Assembly (NCBI GenBank): GCA_020435185.1
Contig: JAGRAA010000063.1
Coordinates: forward strand, 1-5,529
Length of the DNA: 5,529 bases
Origin: Bdellovibrionales bacterium
Lineage (GTDB): Bacteria; Bdellovibrionota; Bdellovibrionia; Bdellovibrionales; UBA1609
Reading direction: 5' to 3'
The notes under the pieces are model-generated. The model saw nothing but the letters and a program-made list of their open reading frames with translations, was not told the origin of the DNA and did no database searches. Below, piece after piece: positions 1 to 5,172 of the stretch (positions are counted from its first letter, which is position 1; each line of letters starts with the position of its first letter). Position numbers and translations under genes: made by a program.

Positions 1-1
1 A

Positions 2-871
2 TTTATAAATTTTCTTTTTTTGATATATTTGTTTTTTTTAGGAGCAATTTATGTTTATTCATTAGATTCTCTTGAAACCAGCAGAAAAAGACAATTTGTT
101 AGGGAACTAAATTCAAACTCAACAATTTTTGGTGAAAACAATCAGTATGATGAAACTAAGAATTTCCTATATACACTTTTAAAAGACGAAAAAAAAATTA
201 TTAGGTGGGATTTAAAAACTGGAGAACACATAGAGGTTGTTTCCAGAAAAGTGGGAAATGGTCCTATCCTTGAAGATCCGGAATCTTTTGTCTTAAGCGA
301 AGACAAAAAAACACTATATATTTGTGATTCCGGAAACAATTTTAACAAATATATGTTTAGTTCTGGCTTTATTATAAAAGTTGATCTCGAAACCAGAGTT
401 AGGTCATACGCACTAGCACCTGAAGTTGGAGATATATTATTTTTGCCAAATTTTATGTCTATAATTCCTAACTCAAACAAAGCCTATGTATATTGTTATT
501 CAACAGATACTTTGTATCTGGCAGATTTAAAAAAGGGTGAAAAGAGCCCACTATTTTATGAATTTTTAGCATTTGGAAAAGGTACGCTAAAAATTTCTTC
601 TATAAAAGCTACTTCAAATAGGAATCTATTTGTTATGTTTAAGAATCATGACTGGTTCATGCGCTATAGCTATCATCTTAATAGGAGAATTCCACACTCT
701 CTAAAAGATAAAAACCATGTGATTCGGAACGCTAGGATGGTATCTGATAATTTCAACTCTTTATTCATCGATATTTACGATTTAGACACAAATTCATTTG
801 CTAAAGTAAGCCTAGGCATAGATAAAATTATATCGTTTCCAATGAGATCTACAGCATCATTAGACAATTAA
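2..871 (+). CDS. Membrane-anchored or exported beta-propeller-like protein, 5' partial
   Basis: The reading frame is open to the left edge, so the true start probably lies outside the window; a TTG at 20 is the only start codon candidate near the edge. The visible N-terminus is a hydrophobic stretch (FINFLFLIYLFFLGAIYVYS) that looks like a signal peptide or membrane anchor. After it come about five loosely repeated units of a beta-propeller type: LYTLLKDEKKIIRWDLKTG, LYICDSG with IIKVDLETR, AYVYCYSTDTLYLADLKKG, NLFVMFKNHDW and SLFIDIYDLDTN. The pattern of a strand, a turn and then 'x-x-D-L-x-T/K-G' resembles YVTN/SMP-30/WD-like propellers. The protein probably acts outside the cytoplasm. No catalytic motif or lipobox is visible, and I do not recognise a specific family. 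Stop TAA at 869-871. The next open frame begins 23 bases downstream and could share a transcript. Confidence 0.65.
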   Translation, partial: FINFLFLIYLFFLGAIYVYSLDSLETSRKRQFVRELNSNSTIFGENNQYDETKNFLYTLLKDEKKIIRWDLKTGEHIEVVSRKVGNGPILEDPESFVLSEDKKTLYICDSGNNFNKYMFSSGFIIKVDLETRVRSYALAPEVGDILFLPNFMSIIPNSNKAYVYCYSTDTLYLADLKKGEKSPLFYEFLAFGKGTLKISSIKATSNRNLFVMFKNHDWFMRYSYHLNRRIPHSLKDKNHVIRNARMVSDNFNSLFIDIYDLDTNSFAKVSLGIDKIISFPMRSTASLDN

Positions 872-894
872 TCTTTGTTCTTACTTGTTTATAA

Positions 895-1224
895 ATATTT
901 GCTTATATTGTCCCGCAAAAGGGTCAAGAATATTACACTAATAATGAAAACCATGATTATAAGGGTGTAGATGAGATTCATGGATTAGCAGAGGAAATTG
1001 AAAAAAGAAATGATCAAGGCTTATGGGCAATTAATTCAAAGTTAATTGTCGATAAGGTTATTTTTGACCATAGCAGAAAGATTTGGACAGCCTATTGTTC
1101 CCCAGAAACTTTTTTATTTCCCGAAAACGCAGATAAAGATTGTGTTAAAGTTACAATCGCTTTGTCAGCCATACAAAGAGGGGCTGATTGTAAATTTTTA
1201 GGATTAACACAAATAAGACATTAA
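895..1224 (+). pseudogene. Small secreted-type protein ORF lacking a normal start codon
   Basis: From the stop at 892-894 to TAA at 1222-1224 this frame is open for 109 codons and reads like real protein: FAYIVPQKGQEYY, then DEIHGLAEEIEKRNDQGLWA, DHSRKIWTAYCSPETFLFP, DCVKVTIALSAIQRGADC, GLTQIRH. It contains three cysteines. There is no in-frame ATG, GTG or TTG near the 5' end; only ATA (895) and ATT (907) are available. In the frame shifted by one base, codons from TTG 875 encode a hydrophobic signal-like segment (LFLLVYKYLLIL). A frameshift may therefore have separated a signal peptide from its mature domain. Alternatively it starts at a rare codon, or it is a remnant. It follows the propeller gene closely on the same strand. 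I do not recognise the family. Confidence 0.4.
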
Positions 1225-1298
1225 AATTGATTAAACGTTACTGCGACTCCTCACATTCAATTTCAGTTCTACTAAGCCTCCACAATCAATTATGTCTC

Positions 1299-1332
1299 CC
1301 CTTAATTTCTAATTTAAATTGTCACTTAAGGG
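1299..1332. repeat. 34-bp imperfect palindrome between convergent genes
   Basis: Outer arms CCCTTAA (1299-1305) and TTAAGGG (1326-1332) are perfect reverse complements. A perfect 10-bp palindrome AATTTAAATT (1311-1320) sits exactly in the middle, with 5 bases on each side. The whole unit is symmetric about 1315/1316 and lies between an open frame ending at 1224 (plus) and a gene ending at 1362 (minus). It could be a two-way terminator or a protein-binding dyad. No clear T-run follows on either strand, so an intrinsic terminator is only weakly supported. Confidence 0.4.
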
Positions 1333-1361
1333 TTGCGACCCAAAGGAAGTGCTCCAACAAT

Positions 1362-1610
1362 TCAGTTGTTTCCTTTCTCAAGCCCTTTCGCATATCCTTT
1401 ATTGTATCCGAACTCATAGTCGGACTGAGGATCGCCAAAACCTTTTAGGGGTTTTAATGGACACATAGGATCTAAAGGTTCTAGGCTACTGTTCTTAGCT
1501 TTTTTGTATCCACTCTTGTAACCTTGTTTATAACCATCACAAAATTGATCTGCATGGGAAAATAATGGAAAAATAATGATGAAAACTATTACTAAAGATT
1601 TTCTAATCAT
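1362..1610 (-). CDS. Small exported protein with paired Gly-Tyr repeats
   Basis: This 82-residue protein has a clear signal peptide: MIRK, a hydrophobic core (SLVIVFIIIFPLF) and a cleavage-like SHA before Asp21. The mature part of about 62 residues has two repeat blocks with a four-residue period, CDGYKQGYKSGYKKA (residues 24-38) and YEFGYNKGYAKGLEKG (65-80). They flank a Pro-rich centre with MCPLKPLKGFGDP (49-61). Cys24 and Cys50 could form a disulfide after export. Small secreted proteins with this 'GYxxGYxxG - PxCPxxP - GYxxGYxxG' plan occur as hypothetical proteins in Gram-negative bacteria, as I recall; the function is unknown. The ATG has a strong ribosome binding site (AAGGAGT, 8 bases upstream). 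It runs divergently from the gene at 1844 and convergently to the open frame ending at 1224. Confidence 0.8.
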   Translation of the reverse strand: MIRKSLVIVFIIIFPLFSHADQFCDGYKQGYKSGYKKAKNSSLEPLDPMCPLKPLKGFGDPQSDYEFGYNKGYAKGLEKGNN

Positions 1611-1843
1611 TTATTATACTCCTTAATAATTACTTGTGCTTTTCGGCAAATAAAAATGAAAGATTAATGATTATGTACAACAGGCCAAATTTCTGATGTA
1701 ACTAGACTTTGGTCACGAAGAAAGACGCCAAGAAATCACCTTCTTATCATATCATATAGACCTTTAGCCAACTCATCTGTTCTTCATTTATTGTCGCTCG
1801 AATTTAGAGTTGAATGCCCTCAAGTTTCGAATGAAAATATCTT
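1611..1843. other. Intergenic region between divergent genes
   Basis: 233 bp holding the upstream regions of the small exported protein (minus) and the membrane protein (plus). Apart from the Shine-Dalgarno at 1618-1624 I see only weak promoter-like matches (for example TTGAAT at 1810-1815 with GAAAAT 17 bases later) and two copies of TCGAAT. No open frame or RNA gene is recognisable. Confidence 0.4.
1618..1624 (-). promoter_or_regulatory. Shine-Dalgarno of the small exported protein
   Basis: On the minus strand AAGGAGT lies 7-8 bases before the ATG at 1610-1608. It is the best ribosome binding site in the window and fixes the start of the 82-residue gene. Confidence 0.75.
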
Positions 1844-2539
1844 GTGCACTTGGAATCAATACGCAAATCGAAAATTTTTATTTGGGTTGAAGTAGTCTCG
1901 ATAATTTGGGGCTTTCTCACAATAGTTTATATCATTTTGAATGCTTTTGGGGCAGCTCCTGATCTAAATTTCGTAAAAAAAGCCGACATCCAGCCTGTGG
2001 TTTACTTATATCCAGGTTCGAACGTTCAGCTGAAACCTGACTTTAAGAAAGTCGTACTTCAAGACGAGCTACTAAATGTAGATTGGACGATCAAGGGCAA
2101 AGGGAAAAGCACAAAGATTACAGGTCCTCTACCAATTGTGACCTTGCCACCTGAAGGTGGTATTTATGACTTAAAAGTACAGGCCAAAGTTCGAGATAAA
2201 GCAGATATGATAGGTGCGGGAAGCATTTACATTGTACAGGTTGAGCCTCAAAAAGTAACTGCAACTGAAAACCTAAAAGTCAAAGTTGCTGACACCCCCC
2301 TCGAAGCAGAAGAGATCGAGATTTATCAGGGCGCAGGAAAGAGTAGTGAGGCTAAGATTGAAATCACGGAAGAAGGTAGTTTTGTTAATATTCTAAGAGG
2401 TCAAGAATTGCAGGCCGTCGACGGCAAGGTCTTTTTTAAATTGAAGGATCCGAGGTTTGAACCCGCGTCAACAGTTCAAATGAAAGAGTTCAAATCTTTT
2501 GAATTACCTGCGAGTATGAAAACCAACCTCAAGAATTAG
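1844..2539 (+). CDS. Single-pass membrane protein with beta-rich extracytoplasmic region
   Basis: The 231-residue frame begins at GTG 1844; TTG 1850 is an alternative, and an in-frame stop at 1832 rules out anything further upstream. Neither start has a clear Shine-Dalgarno. A short basic N-terminus (SIRKSK) is followed by one transmembrane segment (about residues 11-36), giving a likely N-in, C-out topology. The rest is soluble and beta-rich: roughly 50-138 (VVYLYPGSNVQL, VDWTIKGKGKSTKITGPLP, GGIYDLKVQAKVRDKA) and 140-215 (LKVKVADTPLEAEEIEI, KIEITEEGSFVNILRG). The alternating-strand pattern suggests Ig-like or similar sandwich folds, but I do not recognise a family. The last residues (SMKTNLKN) may not be native: the +2 frame reads YENQPQELVEFS up to the IS boundary, so the 3' end may be frameshifted and then cut by the IS. 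Confidence 0.6.
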   Translation: MHLESIRKSKIFIWVEVVSIIWGFLTIVYIILNAFGAAPDLNFVKKADIQPVVYLYPGSNVQLKPDFKKVVLQDELLNVDWTIKGKGKSTKITGPLPIVTLPPEGGIYDLKVQAKVRDKADMIGAGSIYIVQVEPQKVTATENLKVKVADTPLEAEEIEIYQGAGKSSEAKIEITEEGSFVNILRGQELQAVDGKVFFKLKDPRFEPASTVQMKEFKSFELPASMKTNLKN

Positions 2540-2550
2540 TTGAATTTTCC

Positions 2551-2569
2551 GGTTCCGCTGCATTAACTA
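2551..2569 (+). repeat. IS terminal inverted repeat, left end of deleted copy
   Basis: GGTTCCGCTGCATTAACTA, identical to the other three IS ends in the window. The 'GGTTCCGCTGCA' start resembles the GG(T/C)...GTTGCAAA ends of IS6-family elements. Confidence 0.85.
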
Positions 2570-2601
2570 ACCTAGACCAATTTTTCTCATCGAAAGTCTA
2601 T

Positions 2602-2967
2602 CGTCGTAAGGCCGCAAAAGCCTTTTTAAAAAAGGCCATCAAAGGTTCTGGCTCACCTAAGGCTATAAATGTAGATCAGAGTAAGTCCAATATAGGGGCT
2701 ATTCAACAGATGAATAAATTTGAGCGCCCTAAATCAAACCCCATAAAATTGACTAAAGATAAATATAGAAACAATCTTGTTGAGCAAGACCACCGAAAGA
2801 TTAAAAGGAAACTAAAAATATCTCTGAATTTTCAGTCTTTAAAATCTGCCAAGGCCATCATTGCAGGAGTTGAAATTGTCCATATGATCTTTAAAGGACA
2901 ATCTGGCTGTCTACCGCTTATCAATTCCACTCCCGAATCTCAATTCTGGGGCCTGGTCACGATCTAA
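2602..2967 (+). pseudogene. IS6-family transposase, N-terminally deleted remnant
   Basis: The frame encodes the C-terminal half of the transposase from RRKAAKAFLKKAIKGSGSP to GLVTI and stop TAA at 2965-2967, corresponding to about residues 108-228 of the full-length protein at 4383-5069. The second Asp (NVDQSKSN) and the Glu (LVEQDHRKIKR) of the DDE triad are kept. The helix-turn-helix and the first Asp (LDETY) are gone. An ATG at 2710 allows an 85-residue product lacking the second Asp. The frame is open further upstream, through the IS end into the flanking gene (from 2503). The remnant differs from the full copy by many synonymous and some amino-acid changes (for example HRK versus HRC), so it is not a recent deletion of that copy. 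Confidence 0.8.
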
Positions 2968-3054
2968 AATAGACATTTTCAAAACTTAAAATTGAAAAAT
3001 CGGAGATTAATATCGAAATTTGACCTCACGATCAAGTCGAGATATCGTCGTGTC

Positions 3055-3073
3055 TAGTTAATGCAGCGGAACC
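3055..3073 (-). repeat. IS terminal inverted repeat, right end of deleted copy
   Basis: TAGTTAATGCAGCGGAACC, the exact reverse complement of the left terminus. Right flank begins ATATTTCT. Confidence 0.85.
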
Positions 3074-3360
3074 ATATTTCTAAGTAAGTATTTAATCTGT
3101 CGAGTTAGAATGAATGGCCCTCATCAATTTCTGCGAAGATTAGCTATTCAACTGAAAAAGTCGAGGTGAGAAAATTCTTGCCTCAAAGGAAAAATTTGGC
3201 TAGAACAGTGCGAGCAAGAAGTGAAGCTTCTACATACACAAAATTTCTTACAGTCTCGAAACACACCTTATGAATCAATTGCTACTTACTTACACTCGAC
3301 AACAACTCGACTTGCTCGTACATTGATTTTTTCGCCCTTTAGACATCATCAACTCCTGTA
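3074..3360. other. Passenger region without a convincing gene
   Basis: These 287 bp lie between the deleted IS and the stop of the SAP gene. On the plus strand, one frame reads from the IS edge (IFLSKYLICRVRMNGPHQF...) to a TGA at 3167, then reopens as ...IWLEQCEQEVKLLHTQNF and runs past 3360. A GTG at 3221 would give 60 residues, but there is no ribosome binding site and the end overlaps the SAP gene on the other strand. It could be a broken gene remnant; I cannot identify it. Several short inverted arms are present (see findings). No terminator with a T-run is visible. Confidence 0.3.
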
Positions 3361-4008
3361 TTACAGTTTATATCCAGAAGATCCATCCCTTTTTTTTGAA
3401 TGATATTTCTTCCAGGATAAATATGTTTTAGTAATGTCAAGTCTCTTAAGTTTTTCCCACTCTTTTATTGCTTGTTTTCTTGTACCCTCTTTGGCAGACA
3501 GGTAATCTGAAACAAAATTGTTAAATTTTGTTGATGGTATTTGAGGAAACTTGCCCTTAGTATTCCTTAATTTAACAAACTGCCTTACCAAGTCACCATA
3601 AGTAATCTTTGTGCCAATACTAATTTGCTCTTCTCTCCATCTATTTAACCAATATTTGCAACCAGATTTTTCTGGTAAATTTGGATCAATTTTGAGAGCA
3701 TCAGAAAGAATAAAGTCTTTAGTTTCCTTGTTACTTATATAATTAACAATTGGTAGTCCCATCGATAAACCAATTTGAACATCCTTAACTTTAGTCTTCG
3801 AAGTGGGTTTAGGTTTAATATCTTTAATTTTTCCATTCTTTAAAAATGACTTGATCATTATCTCTAGCTCATCTTTTCTGAGTTTAGAATTCGATGCAAC
3901 ACCTATCTCTTTAGCGAATTTTTTTAATTCTGCTGCATACCAGTAGCTCGACTCAAATTCTATCAAAGTCATTTTGGTGGAAAGAGATTTTTTACTCTTG
4001 TTTTTCAT
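3361..4008 (-). CDS. SAP-domain protein (DUF6434-like)
   Basis: A basic 215-residue cytoplasmic protein with no signal peptide or membrane segment. Residues about 13-58 (MTLIEFESSYWYAAELKKF, then KEIGVASNSKLRKDELEIMIKSFL) match the SAP helix-extended-helix plan, a small fold often used for DNA or RNA binding. A Lys/Pro-rich linker (about 59-75) follows. The C-terminal part has NFVSDYLSAKEGTRKQAIKEWEKLK (164-188), which I recall from the same uncharacterised family (SAP plus DUF6434-type tail, usually about 185 residues). The ATG at 4008 gives the usual short basic lead before the SAP region; an ATG at 4035 and one at 3972 are alternatives. With this start it overlaps the end of the VOC gene by 17 bases, so the two may be translationally coupled. 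Function unknown; nucleic-acid binding is inferred from the fold. Confidence 0.7.
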   Translation of the reverse strand: MKNKSKKSLSTKMTLIEFESSYWYAAELKKFAKEIGVASNSKLRKDELEIMIKSFLKNGKIKDIKPKPTSKTKVKDVQIGLSMGLPIVNYISNKETKDFILSDALKIDPNLPEKSGCKYWLNRWREEQISIGTKITYGDLVRQFVKLRNTKGKFPQIPSTKFNNFVSDYLSAKEGTRKQAIKEWEKLKRLDITKTYLSWKKYHSKKRDGSSGYKL

Positions 4009-4276
4009 GGCAAACAACTTCAATATTGTGACCATCAGGGTCTAATACAAATGCACCGTAATAGTTTTCATGATAGTGGGGGCGAGGCCCAGGAGCACCA
4101 TTATCACTTCCACCGGCCTTCAATGCAGCCTCATAAAATTCATCAACTTGCTTATGGTTTTCAGCACGAAAAGCCACATGAATTTTAGGTTCGTTTGGCT
4201 TTCCCTCGGAGATCCAAAAGTCAGGCTTTGGTGCCACTCCAAAACCTAACACAACAGTACCTCCAGTGTATTCTTT
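3992..4276 (-). pseudogene. VOC (glyoxalase/bleomycin-resistance type) protein, 5' truncated by IS
   Basis: The frame continues without a stop from the IS edge and reads KEYTGGTVVLGFGVAPKP, then DFWISEGKPNEPKIHVAFRAE, DEFYEAALKAGGSDNGAPG, PHYHENYYGAFVLDPDGHNIEVVCH. This is the C-terminal two-thirds of a single-domain vicinal-oxygen-chelate protein; such proteins are about 125-130 residues, so some 35 N-terminal residues, including the first metal ligand, are missing. The likely remaining ligands are the His of KIHVAF and the Glu of GHNIEVV. The break is exactly at the IS end (4277), so IS activity removed the start. A GTG at 4252 with GGAGGT six bases upstream could allow an 86-residue product, but it would lack the first beta-alpha-beta part and probably activity. 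The native substrate cannot be told. It lies directly upstream of the SAP gene. Confidence 0.85.
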
Positions 4277-4295
4277 GGTTCCGCTGCATTAACTA
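4277..4295 (+). repeat. IS terminal inverted repeat, right end of full-length copy
   Basis: GGTTCCGCTGCATTAACTA on the plus strand; the element's transposase-3' end. It joins directly to the truncated VOC gene. Confidence 0.85.
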
Positions 4296-4382
4296 GACAC
4301 GACGATATCTCGACTTGATCGTGAGGTCAAATTTCGATATTAATCTCCGATTTTTCAATTTTAAGTTTTGAAAATGTCTATT

Positions 4383-5069
4383 TTAGATCGTGACCAGGCC
4401 CCAGAATTGTGACTCAGGCGTAGTATTGATTAGAGGTAAGCATCCAGACTGGCCTTTAAAGATCATATGGACAATTTCAACGCCAGCAATGATTGCCTTA
4501 GCTGATTTTAAAGATCTAAAACTCATAGATATTTTCTGTTTACGTTTAATGCACCGATGATCCTGCTCAACAATATTGTTCCTGTATTTATCTTTAGTCA
4601 TTTTTATAGGATTTGATTTTGGACGATTATATTTGTTGAGCTGTTGAATGGCTCCAATATTGGATTTGCTTTGATCTACATTTATAGCTTTGGGTGAGCC
4701 CGATCCTTTGATGGCCTTTTTTAAAAAAGCCATTGCAGCCTTTCTGTCACGCTTGGCGCGAAGAACGAAATCAATGGTTTGCCCATGCTTATCCACAGCT
4801 CTAAAGAGGTATTTGTACTCTCCGTGGATTTTTATATAGGTCTCGTCAAGAAACCAAGTGGTGCAAACGGGTTTTTTATGCTTCCTAAACTCTTTCTCTA
4901 ATTCAGGGCCGAACTTAACAACCCATCTATGAATTGTTGAATTGTGCACTGACACCCCACGATCGGCCATGAGATCGGCTACGTCTCGAAGACTTAGAGG
5001 ATATTTGAAATAATATAAGAGACATCTCCATATTACTTCTTGTTGAAATCTCATACGCGGGCGGGTCAT
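4383..5069 (-). CDS. IS6-family DDE transposase
   Basis: A complete 228-residue transposase of the IS26/IS6 type (usual length 225-240). The N-terminal part has the helix-turn-helix region YPLSLRDVADLMADRGVS and STIHRWVVKFGPELEKEF (residues 24-61). The RNase-H-like DDE domain follows: Asp75 in FLDETYIKIHGEYKYLFRAVD, Asp132 in NVDQSKSN and Glu168 in NNIVEQDHRCIKR, with Lys175 seven residues after the Glu as is typical. Asp132 and Glu168 are separated by 35 residues. The C-terminus has AIIAGVEIVHMIFKGQSG, equivalent to the conserved 'IKG-EVM-ALRKGQ' block. AAGG five bases before the ATG is the likely ribosome binding site; a second ATG five codons later is possible. All catalytic residues are present, so the enzyme may be active and could act on all four IS ends in the window. 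The family transposes replicatively through cointegrates. Confidence 0.95.
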   Translation of the reverse strand: MTRPRMRFQQEVIWRCLLYYFKYPLSLRDVADLMADRGVSVHNSTIHRWVVKFGPELEKEFRKHKKPVCTTWFLDETYIKIHGEYKYLFRAVDKHGQTIDFVLRAKRDRKAAMAFLKKAIKGSGSPKAINVDQSKSNIGAIQQLNKYNRPKSNPIKMTKDKYRNNIVEQDHRCIKRKQKISMSFRSLKSAKAIIAGVEIVHMIFKGQSGCLPLINTTPESQFWGLVTI

Positions 5070-5129
5070 CTTTACCTTAAAACTTAAAAAATTGACGAAG
5101 ATTTAGGGTGACAGATAGGGGCCGGAGAT

Positions 5130-5160
5130 TTGACAAAAGTCTTTGCGTTAGGACTTTATA
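5130..5160 (+). promoter_or_regulatory. Possible outward-facing promoter in the IS end
   Basis: A consensus -35 (TTGACA, 5130-5135) is followed after 18-19 bases by CTTTAT/TTTATA (5154-5160) as a possible -10. It points out of the IS towards 5225 and the hybrid ORF. The -35 is perfect but the -10 is weak and the spacing slightly long. Outward promoters in IS6-family ends are known. Confidence 0.3.
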
Positions 5161-5172
5161 TCGACCTTCTGA

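Larger units (their letters stand above)
2551..3073 (+). mobile_element. Internally deleted IS6-family copy (523 bp)
   Basis: Both 19-bp termini are intact. The first 48 bp match the left end of the full-length copy with three mismatches, then the sequence jumps at about 2598-2602 to the middle of the transposase gene. Compared with the 949-bp copy, 426 bp are missing: the promoter/leader region, the transposase start, the helix-turn-helix and the first catalytic Asp. The coding remainder is clearly diverged from the other copy, but the last 133 bp (2941-3073) are identical to it. Flanking 8-mers AATTTTCC and ATATTTCT are not duplicates. The element cannot make its own transposase but its ends could be used in trans. 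Confidence 0.85.

Noticed and set aside
142..480. 112-residue minus-strand open frame
   Set aside because: Antisense shadow of the propeller-like gene; no ribosome binding site and no protein-like pattern.
1342..1376. Dyad AAAGGAA/TTCCTTT with AACAA/TTGTT at the end of the small exported protein gene
   Set aside because: The stem is interrupted by a one-sided 7-base bulge and AT-rich; too weak for a terminator call.
1227..1448. 73-residue plus-strand frame from TTG
   Set aside because: TTG start without a ribosome binding site, crosses the palindrome and overlaps the well-supported small exported protein on the other strand.
3074..3360. Possible integron attC site in the spacer
   Set aside because: One RYYYAAC-like heptamer (ATTCAAC) but no partner GTTRRRY core in proper position and no attC-like fold.
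3221..3403. 60-residue plus-strand frame from GTG with a vaguely helix-turn-helix-like stretch
   Set aside because: No ribosome binding site, overlaps the SAP gene end, and the apparent frame extends upstream past the GTG to a TGA; at most a remnant, so described only within the spacer entry.
4352..4374. TTTTCAA/TTGAAAA hairpin after the transposase stop
   Set aside because: Only seven A/T-rich pairs; not convincing as a terminator.
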